Assembly: GCA_954871525.1 (NCBI GenBank)
Contig: OX940868.1
Span: forward strand, 28,143,056 to 28,207,055
Length of the DNA: 64,000 nt
Direction: 5' to 3'
Origin: Parietaria judaica
Taxonomy: Eukaryota > Streptophyta > Magnoliopsida > Rosales > Urticaceae
How positions within the stretch are numbered: position 1 is the first letter of the stretch; each line of letters opens with the position of its first letter. The notes under the pieces were generated by a model. It saw only the letters and a program-made list of their open reading frames with translations, was not told the origin of the DNA and did not search any database. Positions 23,986 through 35,792 of the stretch are shown here, piece by piece. Position numbers and translations under genes: made by a program.

Positions 23986-24314
23986 ATTGCATGTCAGCAG
24001 AAAATATGTGTGTTTATTGTATTGTTGTAATTAAATCACCAACATCATAGAGTATCTTTCACTATATTAATTTGATGATCTTGGTGAAGAACGTCCAAAA
24101 AATGTTATCGAGAAAATTTTAGGCGAAAATATTACCAAAGCCTTCAAACAATATCAAAGTTCAATTATATTGATCTAATAATGTACGTCTACTAAGTTAA
24201 AAACATGCATATGTCTTCAATTTGATGAATGCGTTAAATAATAAGTGATGTTATGGAAGTATAATCATCGGTGTATAATCATATGTTCCTCACGAGACAT
24301 AAACAAAGTTGGAT

Positions 24315-24456
24315 ATGAAAGTGTTTTGTGGCTTTTGGGTTATATTATCATTAAAAAGAGATTGAAAATATGTAGTCATGACACTATGAAAGTGTTTTGT
24401 GGCTTTTGGGTTATATTATCATAAAAAAGAGATTGAAAATATGTAGTCGTGACACT
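24315..24456. repeat. Near-perfect 71-bp tandem duplication
   Basis: Two head-to-tail copies of a 71-bp unit (24315-24385 and 24386-24456), starting ATGAAAGTGTTTTGTGGCTT. They differ at only two positions by eye, so the duplication is recent. Confidence 0.95.
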
Positions 24457-25195
24457 TAATAGAGAATTAGGTACTTATATAGCAAATTATCTATTGGATT
24501 CATATCTTTCATGCCCACACTAAAGAAATAGTAAAAACCCCGATGACATTAAATATGTAGACCAACGTGATAGTGATGTCAAAAAGATACATCTCTCACT
24601 CTATTTTTCTTCATTTAAGTACTTATTAAAGAACATGATTGCAATATATACTAGTCTCAAATTGAGAATCTGACTAGCAATTAATTATATATGAATATGA
24701 TGTTTATCCAAATGTGTTATTACTTTGATATATGCTTCAATTAGTAGAGTTTCGAAAACAATGACGTACGATTATTTGTGTGACTAAGCTCTAAAGAGGT
24801 CTTAGCACAGTCGTCAAATAATTTCCTGCCCAGCAATTTATATGCTTGAATGTTAACATATCTTCAAATTAGAAAATACAAATAACAAAATCAATATCAA
24901 AATGACACCACAATTAATTAAAACGTATGTCTATTTTTCACTTGCAAATCTCAATCCACTATAATATCTTAATTGAGATTTGGTCTCCCTCTCTCTATGA
25001 CTGATACAAAGCCATATAAACGAAATACTTGCATTGATCAAGTTTGATTTTTTGCATTGAATCTTTATAATGTTTCTGAATAGATTAAATTTCACGCTCA
25101 ACAAACTAAACCACATCACTTGATATTACTAATGGTCTCGCGATAATGAAGTAAGTTAGATTTAAAACATCCTATGAGCACATGTGACATCATAC

Positions 25196-25231
<36 letters not shown>

Positions 25232-26120
25232 CATCGTCTCTATATTTTCAAAACATCACACTTTTTTTTTATTTGATGTGCAACATTTGTTGAGAAGCCA
25301 AAAGTTTCGAGTAACCGAAGACACGACGAGAGTAAGTCTCGGTTTCTAACCGTGCATATAATTGGCAAACAATTTGAATCTCTTTACAGAAGTGCGTAGC
25401 TTCTCAAGTCTGCAAGTGGAGCTCAGTGTTGCAATGGTGTGGAAACTTACATGTCACCGCAAAAAGAGCTAACAATATATATCAAAATCCAAGCATATAT
25501 GATATATATATATATATATATATATTGATTAAACGATTGAATTTGGCTAAAGAAAAAAAAATTAAGCAAGAGCAAAATACCATAAACAAACAAATTAAAA
25601 TGTATATACTTGTACAGGCAGTACTAATACTATGTTTTATATTCAAGTAGATTGTTACATTTACAACCAATTGACACTTGTATTAGAAAAGAACTCAGCA
25701 TGATGACAAAGACTTGTCCACGTGGACCCACTCAAGTGGTGGGTTATTATCACTTTAAATGCTCTTAGTCAATAATAACGGCTCTTGAAACATTCTCTTA
25801 TCTCTATAGACTCCATTTGCCAAAACGTATATATGTTGCATAATATAAAAGCAAATATTTCTATATAGTTAAGCATGCATTGTGTTGGTTTGATCTTGCA
25901 CTGCATGTCTTTTGAGAAACGAAAGATATTTGATGTGCCTTTTGGAGAGTCGAAAGGATACACATATATACATATATATTATATGATAAAAATCTAGTAC
26001 TAGTGAAGTGGGGTAGAAGAAAAATTCCAATGTGACTCAACAATATAGATCGACAAAAACATATTTATAGTTTCCTTAAAAGTTAAATATTCTCAAATTC
26101 TATATTATTAATCAACTGCC
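24457..26120. other. AT-rich intergenic stretch, no gene
   Basis: It contains TA microsatellites at 25198-25227 and about 25500-25526. No coding frame or recognisable element was found. Confidence 0.5.
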
Positions 26121-26126
26121 GTAGTA

Positions 26127-26772
26127 CATTAGAACTTCTATAAATTAATACTCGATAAATTAATAGTCGCGATTAAATAATTTTTGTGTCCGGTCCCGAC
26201 TCGGGCCTAACTAGCTAACTTAATAATTCGCTAAATTTATAAGATAATAATTTTTTTGGAAAGTATATAGATCCCAAGTGATATATAAATTAATAATTCA
26301 ATATAAAAAATTACATAAATAATTATAAGATCACTATAAATAAGATATAACATAAAAAACTATGAAATCACATTAAATAAAAAGATAACATTACATCACT
26401 AATCATGTAGTTTTCTAAAAATATGATTGTGTAATAATTATTATAACTTTAATTATCACTATTCTATTAAGCTATTGTTATTACTCTTTAATTTCATTGA
26501 GTTCTTTAATACTTTTGACGTTGGTACTCTAATAAAATCTTTTTAAATTATAATAGTCTCTCTTGATATTCTTAATATTGATACTTCAATATTCTCGATA
26601 TAATAAATTGAAATATTTTTTATAATAAAAATGTTATATAATTGTTGTTTATTAATATTTTTCCATATTAATGTATAAATTAATAAATTATTAATTTATA
26701 TGTTAATTAATAATCCGATAAGATAATATTTTTTGCCGGTCCCAACAGTATTAATTTATAGAGGTTCTATAG
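26127..26772 (+). mobile_element. Emigrant-like (pogo/Tc1-mariner) MITE, copy A
   Basis: Its terminal inverted repeats are variants of CAGTAGAACCTCTATAAATTAATA, which I recognise as the Emigrant MITE terminus, and it lies between TA dinucleotides (26125-26126 and 26773-26774). The subterminal CGGTCCCGACTCGGGCCTAA block matches copy B at 59313-59927, which sits in the opposite orientation. It is 646 bp and non-coding. Orientation is assigned arbitrarily. Confidence 0.8.
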
Positions 26773-26774
26773 TA

Positions 26775-27333
26775 AATGCAACAAAGAAAAAGAAAAAGAA
26801 AAGTTTATCTCTATAGTCTATATGTGTATCAGTAGTATCACGTATGTGTTTTCAAGCTAGCGTTTTCCAAGAGACCAAGACACACTGGCTAGGGTTTTCC
26901 AACACACTGGCTATATCGTCTCGACTCTTGACTTGAGAGTATATTTAAAGTAATATCTTTCTTGTCCGAGCCATCACATACACACACAAAAAAAAATGAT
27001 ATAAAAATGTTGAAAAATGTCTTGCCAAAAGTAAAATAAAATACACGTGTGTAGTATATATACGTATAATGATCTAGTAAGCGTTATGATTGGAAAACGA
27101 AAGGGCCTCGGTGAAATTATTTTCCTAATCTCTTTATAGAGAGGATTAGATCAGATCAAATGCGTAAGAATAGCACTACCACTAACAGCAGGGTTATATA
27201 TTTATGATTTATATGTGTGTATTTGGAGGGACCATGCATGACTTTAATTGATATTCTCATGGCTTCTTGAGAAAATAAAAAAGTAAGAACATTTTCATTC
27301 ACTTTTGAATGGCGCGGGGCAGATCAAATTTGA

Positions 27334-27373
<40 letters not shown>

Positions 27374-27690
27374 TTAGGGGTGGACCGTGGAGCTATACGT
27401 AGAGGACGTAGAGGCGAGTGTATGCTCGAACACCACTTAAAAAACATTGCGTATATTATTTTGCTATTGTTTTCAATATTAAATTAGAATGGTCGTTATA
27501 CAAATACTTATTTTGTACACTTTTTTAGAGACTACTAATTTTAATACATACACTAGGCAGTTTTAAAAAATATTTGTAGCCAAATAAATATTTCATAAGA
27601 TTTTCTATTATATATATATAAGCATAAAAATTCAAAATAAACCCTTTTATAATAAGGAATCTTGCTATTGATGATATTCTATATGTCACC
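26775..27690. other. AT-rich intergenic stretch, no gene
   Basis: It contains a TA microsatellite at 27337-27370. No gene or further element was recognised. Confidence 0.5.
27337..27370. repeat. (TA)n microsatellite, 34 bp
   Basis: A perfect dinucleotide array. Confidence 0.9.
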
Positions 27691-27692
27691 CT

Positions 27693-28240
27693 TGTTGGAT
27701 CCCAAATCACGGATCTGCGAATAACACGAGTAATCACCACGAATCAAACGAACTTAAGAACACGAATTTGGGACAAGAAATTCTCTAATTAATATCGAAG
27801 GAAATTACAAAGAGATAACTCGAAAAAACTTAATGGACTCAAAATCTACTCGACTCGTTTTACAGTTTACAATGCTAGGTTTATATAGGCCTCGCATAGG
27901 CAAACCCTAGCTAACAGAATCGCACTAAATCTGGAAACTACCCTAAATAATCTCGCCAAATCTTTGACTTGATTTGCCTGCTCCTCAAGCTACGCGTTTT
28001 CCTCTCTGGGTAGACTTTCCCTTTCCTGCCCGGACAGTCTTTCTGTCCCCGAGCTGACCTGCTCGTATGCTCCGGGCTTAGCTTTCCTTCTATTCAGTCT
28101 CTCTTCATGTGTTCACCCAAGTTGGGCTGAACGGTTGTCCGTCTTTTGTTCTGGTCGGTACCCGGGCTGACTTCTCGCAAGTGTTTCTGCCCGTCTTGGG
28201 TTCTGGTCGTCATCCGGACCAAGTCAAGCTTAAGCTCACA
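27693..28240 (-). mobile_element. Solo LTR of an LTR retrotransposon (548 bp)
   Basis: Read on the minus strand it starts TGTGAGCTTAAGC and ends GGGATCCAACA, so it has the 5'-TG...CA-3' ends of an LTR. A perfect 5-bp target duplication ACCCT flanks it (27688-27692 and 28241-28245). It contains a promoter-like GGCCTATATAAACC about 230 bp before its minus-strand 3' end, consistent with a U3-R-U5 layout. No internal retrotransposon sequence is adjacent, so it is a product of LTR-LTR recombination. The superfamily cannot be assigned from the LTR alone. Confidence 0.88.
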
Positions 28241-28245
28241 ACCCT

Positions 28246-31200
28246 CAACGTCGCTGGACCTGAAAATAATGCTATCAATTCTATCATCTTCTTCACCCGG
28301 CTCCCAATGATTGGTGTATGTGTACGTATATTTTTTTATGTGTGTATTATTAATGATGTTAAAACTTAAACAGTATTCAAAATTCTGGATTTTTTTTACC
28401 GCATTAATTATGAACCAGAATTCTAATTCTGGTTTTTTTATTCATAATATCTGAATTTTTTAACATCTATTTATAATCCGAACCAGATTTTGTAATTCTA
28501 GTGTCTTAGTCCGTTTAAAAATAAAAGGTTAAATATTAATTTTCTAGATTTAGAATAAAAGTGGGAGATGATTAAGATAAAAGCTAGATGTACACTAATA
28601 CTAGGATCAATAGCGACACAAATTAATATATTTAATATTTTAATTCTTATAATATCGAATACATAACAATTTTATTTTTTCATGGTGAAAATTCTTATTG
28701 TTACTATATTACTTTTTGCTCAAATTCCGTCTGTTTTTTTTTAATTAATTTGACAAAATTTTAATAAAATTCCGTCTATTTTTTTTTTCAAAGTTTGTCA
28801 CTTTTTTTTTCTCTAATAAGTGAGACTACTCTAAGACTAAAGGGTACATCAAATTTTTACTACACTAATTGAAAAGTGAATTTTTCTTAGAAGGAAACAA
28901 AATAGTGAACATCATAAACTTCACTCATGAAAAATAATGAATATTAATAACTTCGTCCATATATAATAATAATAAGAAAACAAATTTATACCACATAATA
29001 AAATGAAATTATTTTTTATCCCAGTAAATATTAAGTACTCATGCTATTATTAACCCTACAAATAATCGAGGTCTATATTACTTTTTCCTTATATTCTTTT
29101 CAATAATCAGCATCTTAAGGATTTGGAAGGCATGGTTTTTGCATAAGTATAAAAGGCAGATCGAGGTCTATATATCAATAAGAATGTTTAGATGATTGCA
29201 TCATTGTATCTTATACAATTATAGGTAAATATGAATACTATCAGAGATTACTTTGTTACTATAAGGTTAAAGAAAATAAGATTTCAAAACTATATCGACC
29301 ATATTTCACTAAAATAAGATTGGTATTGTTGTTATATATATATATATATATATGAGAGAGAGGTTCATCTCATGCATGACCAGCAATATACGGATCTACA
29401 ATTTTACTTACGTGCATTTTGGCTGCTAGTATACTTTCACTTTCACATTAAAATACATTTATGCACACTTAAAATACTTTCACATTAATTAATTAATTAG
29501 TTTATTTTTCTAAATACAGTTAAAGTGATCCCAAATCTTGGCCAAAAGCCCAGATTTTGGCCTCTTCGTGGGGCTTTAGTGCAGAGAGTTAATAAAATAA
29601 AAAAAAATAAAAAATCAAAGTTTGTGATTACGATTTCATAGGGTTTGCTTATCATGGGATTTTCTGTGAACCTTATTGGTTTATGTCATGCTCGTAATCT
29701 TAGCGCATGTGACAACATCTTATTTGTGGAGATTACGCAGTGTTGGTAATATTTTATGAATATAAAAGAGCCAAAAAAAATGGATTTTATGAATATGTAT
29801 ATGGTGTAGGGTTTCAAGATCAAAGATGAGATATGATATTGACAAAAGGAAACCCTAACTATAATATTATAAGAAAATATCGAGATGAATATTAGTAAAC
29901 AAGATGTAGTGCACCTACTAAATTTGTAATGTAATACAGTTTGGCTAAGGCGGCTCTTAATTAAGTGATGCAATGTACTCGACCTCTTTAATATAAAGTT
30001 TATGGTTGTGGTTATGGAGCTTTATCTTTTTACAATTTTACATATTAAAAGAGGGTTCTCTCAAATTTTTTGATACAAAAAGATATATATGACATATATT
30101 CGCCTTAAATATGTAGTTCTATTTCAATGTGGGTGTGATGTGAATACATACATACGATGTGTTCAATAGTGTCTTTGATATATGTTTTGTAGTATGAACA
30201 TAAAGTACTCGGATATCTCCGTCATTTTTTTTAATAATTTTTAAACATAATTTATATTTTCTTATGTGCTAAGGTACATGTGATATTTATTAAGGGTGTT
30301 TTTCAAAAATAATAAATATCAATTTTAATCCAAAAATATCCTTTGGACGTCAATATTTTAAAATAGAGAGGCCTAGAAAATAGAAATATATATTTATTTA
30401 AATAATTGCACACTCTGGCCGCAAAAGTGAGCTCTCAAGACCCGTTACACGCCTTAAACGGCGGCCAAGTCCGTGTAAAGGAAGTCCCGGAGCTCCAGAT
30501 ATCAGAGCCAAAGCCCCAAGCCCGAAAAGTCAACAAACGGGAATGAGTCCGTTCCAAAGTCAAGACTTTGGCCGTTAAACGGGGTCTTCTATTCAAATGA
30601 ATCTTCGGTACCGGTTCTCAAAATTGAAACCGAATACCCAATACTACATGCCGTCTAAATGAACCGAATACCTTGTTTTATGTTTCCGATCCTTATTATT
30701 CAGTTTTTAGATTCTTCATTAATGAGATTTTGAGTCCCATAATAATTTTTTTTTTTTTTTTTTACACCCACTCCTACGTAAAATTGAAAGAATGGAGTAC
30801 ACTTACTGTTATTATTCCAAAAAGAAAATAACAAATATTTTAATGTAAAAACGTTTCCAGTTTAAGAAAATATATTCATGTGTATTGGTATTGGGAGAGA
30901 GAGACAAAAGTCAAAGAGACAATCATGATTGGTTCGATCCTACGTTTGCACCAGAAACTGAACGCCATCATGCCCCCCAACCACCAAACAGATGACGTGG
31001 CTCCATCGAGGCCGTCGTATCACTGCACCAGCCTGTGAAGCACAATTATTATTTATTTCCTTCTGAGATACGGGCGTGGTGAAAGTAGAGATCTTCACCC
31101 GACAAGACTAATAGTCAATACTAATTACAAAAAATTACTAACCAATTAAGTGTAAAATTATATATAATATTATGTAAAGACAAACAGCTCTGGTCGATTG

Positions 31201-31683
31201 ATATAAAAATATTATATTAGTATTTTAGTAATCACTGTTTCAAATTTTGATTGGGTTAATTGAACAGACGAATAACTAAGGGTTATTACTGATAATAATA
31301 TTTAAATTATTATAAAATAAAGGGGCGTAGAGTCATTTAAGAACACAATGACATTGAGTAATAATCAAGTTCACTTTTTTTTTTTTTAAAATCAGTAAAC
31401 CTCATCTATTTTTGTTAATAATGATGTTAACAATACAAATCACAATACTATTGATGAGATGAGTTGATACATAATTCGAGTGAGAAAGTAAGAATAAAAA
31501 TAAGAATTTGTATTTTTGATAATCAAAGAATTTGTGTTTACGTACAGTTTATTTTGATATTCGTGGGTTTGATCGTTCGAGTTTATTTTATTTGCGTTGA
31601 CGTCATCATTGTCGAAAATAGTAAAAAACCTACGAAAAAATGGACGGGGTATAACGATTCACCAAAAACTATAAACTTATTAG
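28246..31683. other. AT-rich intergenic stretch, no gene
   Basis: Largely anonymous. A GC-richer patch at about 30410-30600 (containing CCGTTACACGCCTTAAACGG) looks like a transposon fragment, but no family was recognised. Poly-T tracts occur near 28780-28810 and 30750-30765. Confidence 0.45.
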
Positions 31684-32048
31684 GAAAGGGGTTGGGTTGA
31701 CCTTTTCAGACCAGGACTGAGTTGACTTATTTGGAACGGGGTCAGGTTGACTTTTTCAGACCCATGGGTTGACTTTTTCAGAATTTGGTCGGGTTGAATA
31801 TTTTGTACCGGATTCAGGTTGAAAAAGTTAAACCGACCCTGTTTCAAAAAGTTAACTCGACCCGGTTCTGAAAAAGGCAACCCGAACTCGTACCGACAAA
31901 GTCAACATGAATCCGGTACAAAAAATTCAACTTGACCACTGTCCAAAAAATTCAACTCAACCCTGTTCTAAAAAAGTCAACTCGACCCCGGTCCGAAAAA
32001 TTCAACTCACCCCGTTCCAAATTAGTCAACCTGAACTCGGTGCGAAAA
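31684..32048. repeat. Inverted minisatellite of about 25-30-bp units
   Basis: From about 31684 to 31820 the unit reads GGGTTGACTTTTTCAGACC-like. From about 31821 to 32048 the same unit appears in the opposite orientation, GGTCCGAAAAATTCAACTCG-like, repeated about eight times with variation. The whole block can therefore fold back on itself. Its open frames (for example Leu/Asn/Phe-rich on the minus strand) follow the repeat and are not genes. Confidence 0.85.
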
Positions 32049-32091
32049 ATACATATGTTTCTATTACTATGATCACTTATCAATAAGTTTC

Positions 32092-32095
<4 letters not shown>

Positions 32096-32133
<38 letters not shown>
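32096..32133. repeat. (TA)n microsatellite, 38 bp
   Basis: A perfect dinucleotide array beside the inverted minisatellite. Confidence 0.95.
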
Positions 32134-32136
<3 letters not shown>

Positions 32137-32145
32137 AAAGATATA

Positions 32146-32235
32146 ACGTGAAGTGAATGTGGTTTGATGGTTATATTGTCCTTTTATGAGGGGGAAAGTG
32201 ATGAGTTTGAGTCCTCCCAAAACTATAATTTTAAC
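32146..32235 (+). repeat. tRNA-like (SINE-type) fragment
   Basis: It contains TGGTTTGATGGTTA, resembling a Pol III A box, and GAGTTTGAGTCC, resembling a B box, with about 45 bp between them. The cloverleaf does not close, so it is not a tRNA gene. It may be part of a SINE or other tRNA-derived repeat. Confidence 0.35.
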
Positions 32236-32280
32236 TTTTATTTAGATGACGTGAACAAGCGGAAAAATATATAAAATGGT

Positions 32281-32516
32281 TTATCGCGGCATAAATACCC
32301 AAACTTTGGTTTTATCACGGCATAAATACCCAAAGTTTGATATAACGTGTAAGTGACGTGGCGATAGACTAACGGATGTTAAGTTTGACTGAACGGAATT
32401 AGTGTTTGCCACAAATTGACCGAGTTTGGCTACTTTAGGCGCTATAAATCTAGTTTGGACCTTTATCGACACAAATCATAAAAGTTTAACTACTTTAGCC
32501 GCTATTATCCCTTTTT
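32281..32516 (-). mobile_element. Solo arm of a Mutator-like foldback element
   Basis: Read on the minus strand it begins GGGATAATAGCGGCTAAAGT and contains GTTAGTCTATCGCCACGTCA and tandem GGGTATTTATGCCG(T/C)GATAAA, matching the style of the arms at 3190 and 1446. Only one arm is present here. Confidence 0.6.
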
Positions 32517-33308
32517 TTATAATAAAAAGTTATATTCACTTTTTTTTTTTTTTTGAAATTAGTTATATTCACTAATATTCTTTTTAATATTAAGCAGTTT
32601 TTGTTTGTTAGTTTTTTTATGTTTCTTTTGCTTCCTTTTATTTATTTTTTTCCTTTCTTTTCAGCGCGTCCAATCGATATTTTAATGAAGTGATAGCGCC
32701 GTGCAAAAAGGATGGTGAGAATCCTCAAGTGGGATATATTTGAAGGGTATGAAAGTAAAATCAGACATATATATTTAATTTAAAAATTGTTTCCATTATT
32801 AAAGTAGTAACAATTAGGTAACAGTGCCTAAAAGTTTACCCTTTGCCGGGGAAGAGTCTGCGACTTGTCGGTGCCATGCCAAATATAATTATAATGTATT
32901 ATTATATTTATTACTAATATATCGTTATAAAAAGGAAAATAAAAATAATAATAAAATAGGAAATTTGTCCACAATCTATATTTTACCATAAATAACAAAG
33001 CTCCACATACTCAAATTTACGATACAATTTAAGATTACTAATCAACTTGCTGCCGATAGGCCGAGTATTTTATAAAATATATTAACAATGAAACACATAA
33101 TTTATGTATAAATGATCAATTATAAATTCTATGATTGATGTCAAATTCTGAACTTTAATATAAATTAAAGCTCTAAACACTGATAATGATGAAATGTAGA
33201 TGAAATGCTTTTATGAATAAATTGACGAAATTAACTAAAAATATTATTGGATACATGTATCTAATTTTTATTTACGAGTTTACGAGTTTTTGCATAAATT
33301 GATGAATA

Positions 33309-35298
33309 ACTTTTTTTTTTAAGTAAAAGATGGAGGCTCGACATCTCGCAACGTGATCTCGAATCCCAACTAGGTTGGCACCCAAAAACACAAAGTAAGA
33401 AACGGGGCTCTGGATAAGATAAATAAAAAGCAACACAGTTTACAAAGATATAGAAAGATAAGAGAACTAACAAAACCTAATATCTCTCTCTAACAAAGCA
33501 CAACTAAAAATAAAACTAGCAAAATCTAAAATTCTCTTTCATACAACTATCATCGTTAACGAAAGAAGAAATGAACTCCGGGTGCGAAGGCCACCAATGA
33601 TGATCAAAAGTTTGAGCACCAAATCTAGCAAGGGCATCAGCGGCTCGATTACCCTCTCTATAAATATGTGTGACTCTAAAGTTGATAAGCTCCAGATAAC
33701 TAATGCATTTCGACCATTGAGCCAGCAACCTCCAAGGCACCAAATGAGATTTCTTCTGAAGAAGTTGAACCATATAAGTAGAGTCGGACTCAAGCCAAAT
33801 ATTTTCCTAATGAAATTCATTTGCTTTCTCAATAGCAAACATAACGGCTATCAATTCAGCTTCAAAAGCATATGCAAAGTCGATATGGACCACAAACGAA
33901 CCATGAGGAAATCCACGATAGGTCTTGAAAATACCTCCTACACCAGATACGCCCGCATTTTAACCAAGCAATATGAGGAGAGCGCCATATAACTGAAACA
34001 ATATTTGGGGCTTTCCCATAATGAATTTCCAAACCAAAAAACTTCAAGATTTGTAAATCCTCCGAAACGTTTGATTTTCCTAGCATAAAGAAATCCGCTT
34101 CTTTAATACATCGCCAAACTTGTCTCAGAAGGTTGCTAGTGTTGGGGATCACATCCTCAAAAACACAGGAATTCCTAGCACGCCAAATGAGCCAAACTGT
34201 TGATATGACCGCATTATTCCAGAGAGCGAAGATATAAGAGCTGAGATTCACGGAAGCGGCATCCGAAAGCAACAATGAAAGCGACCCTCCTCTATTGATT
34301 GGCTTTCTAAATATATCTGAGATAGCCCGCCAAACAAACCCTGTGAAGTTGCAATGGACAAAAATATGGTCGGTATCCTCCACTTGTTTGTTGCAAAAGC
34401 GACACATTGAAGCTAGAGCAAATCCTTTTTCCTGCAAAGTAAACTCAGTAGGAAGGAAACCTAAGAAATCCCGCCAACATGTAATAGACCTCGAAGGTGG
34501 AAGAAATTCTTTCCATAGAAACTTCTGCCATTGAGGAAACAAATTACAATTAGCACAAAACATATTAAAAACCGATTTCACTGAGAATTCACCATTATTA
34601 GAAAGATGCCAAACACAAACATCATCAACTTCCTCAATAAATTCAAAATTTGTAATATCCTCAATGACAGAAGTCGATAAAGTAGGTGGCAAGTTCCATT
34701 CATTATTAACTCGAAACTCAGATATTGTAGCTGTGAGATTTTCTCTATTTCGCAAATGAATATTTTCTCTATCAGCTACACACGGATATAACCAATTATC
34801 AGGCCAAAAAATTCTATCAGAGTTCCTAGTAATCAACCAACGAACATTATCTTTTACCAACGAAAATCACGGGCTCAAAGAACGCAAAATCGATGATGAG
34901 TTCACGTTGAGTTTCAAAGATCCACTAGGATTAAAAATCCGAGTTTTTATCAAACACAAAAGGAAGGAACTTGTACTAATAAATTGCCAGGAAAGCTTTC
35001 CAAGCATAACTTTGTTTAGAGCACTCAATTTTTTATCCCCAATACCCCCATCCGTGATAGATAAACTACATATATTCCATGGAACAGTAATCATCTTTCT
35101 GTTGTCAATAGAACCCGACCAAATAAAATTCCTCACTGCTTTTTCCAATTTTGACAAAAGACTTTTCGGCCAAGCATAAATTGAAAATGAGTGAAGAAAA
35201 GAACTTTGAATAACTGAGTTGACAAGAGTAATCCTACCAGCCAAAGACAAACTAGAACCTTTCCAATTAGGAAACTTACTCAAAATAGTATCGGCCAC
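33309..35298 (-). mobile_element. LINE (non-LTR retrotransposon) 3' part
   Basis: Minus-strand frames give, in order, the end of the reverse transcriptase (SLSLAGRITLVNSVIQS and FIWSGS blocks, 35298-34867), the zf-RVT zinc-binding region (SVKSVFNMF, CRFCNKQVEDTDHIFVHC) and RNase H (WLESDS, HIYREGNRAADALARFGA, to 33516). Frameshifts or stops separate the three frames, so it is inactive. A poly(A) tail (about 11 A on the minus strand) lies at about 33310-33320. The endonuclease and RT core are missing, so the copy is 5'-truncated. Confidence 0.9.
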
Positions 35299-35613
35299 CG
35301 GATATAAACTCTACTTTATATAATTATACCCGGTTATAAAAATAACATATTTAAAAAAATAAATAACATGTAATCTTATCCTGTTTAAAACCGGATACGG
35401 TTATCTTTATTTTTTTTTAAATAATTCGGTTACAATTATTAAATCGGATAATTTTCAATTACAATTTTAAAATTTACTTTACAGGTTTTGCCTCACACTC
35501 CTAGTTCACCCACTTTTTTTTTTCTTCAGGGAATTCACCCAAAACTTTAACTTGTATTTAGGTGTTTACTCATTAGCATTTACTAACATATTTTAAATAA
35601 TTTTGTCAAGGAA

Positions 35614-35623
35614 TATATAAAAA
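35614..35623 (+). promoter_or_regulatory. Putative TATA box of the Aux/IAA gene
   Basis: TATATAAAAA lies 179 bp upstream of the chosen ATG, followed by a CT-rich leader (CT repeat at 35706-35724). This implies a 5' UTR of about 150 nt. Confidence 0.55.
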
Positions 35624-35792
35624 GTATAGCTAGTAGTAGCTACAGAAATGACAAAGAAGGTTCTTTTATGCATTAGAATTTAGAGCTACTAATTTGTGTG
35701 TTTGCCTCTCTCTCTCTCTCTCTCCAAAGCTATATTCCTCTTCCCAAAAGCAATATTTTCCCATTTGTAGAGCTCAGAGACTGAGAGCTTTG

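Noticed and set aside
28109..28369. 86-codon plus-strand frame
   Set aside because: It is mostly inside the solo LTR and antisense to it.
35694..35792. In-frame upstream ATG that would lengthen the Aux/IAA protein by 33 residues
   Set aside because: The added segment is encoded by a CT microsatellite leader and does not resemble family N-termini.
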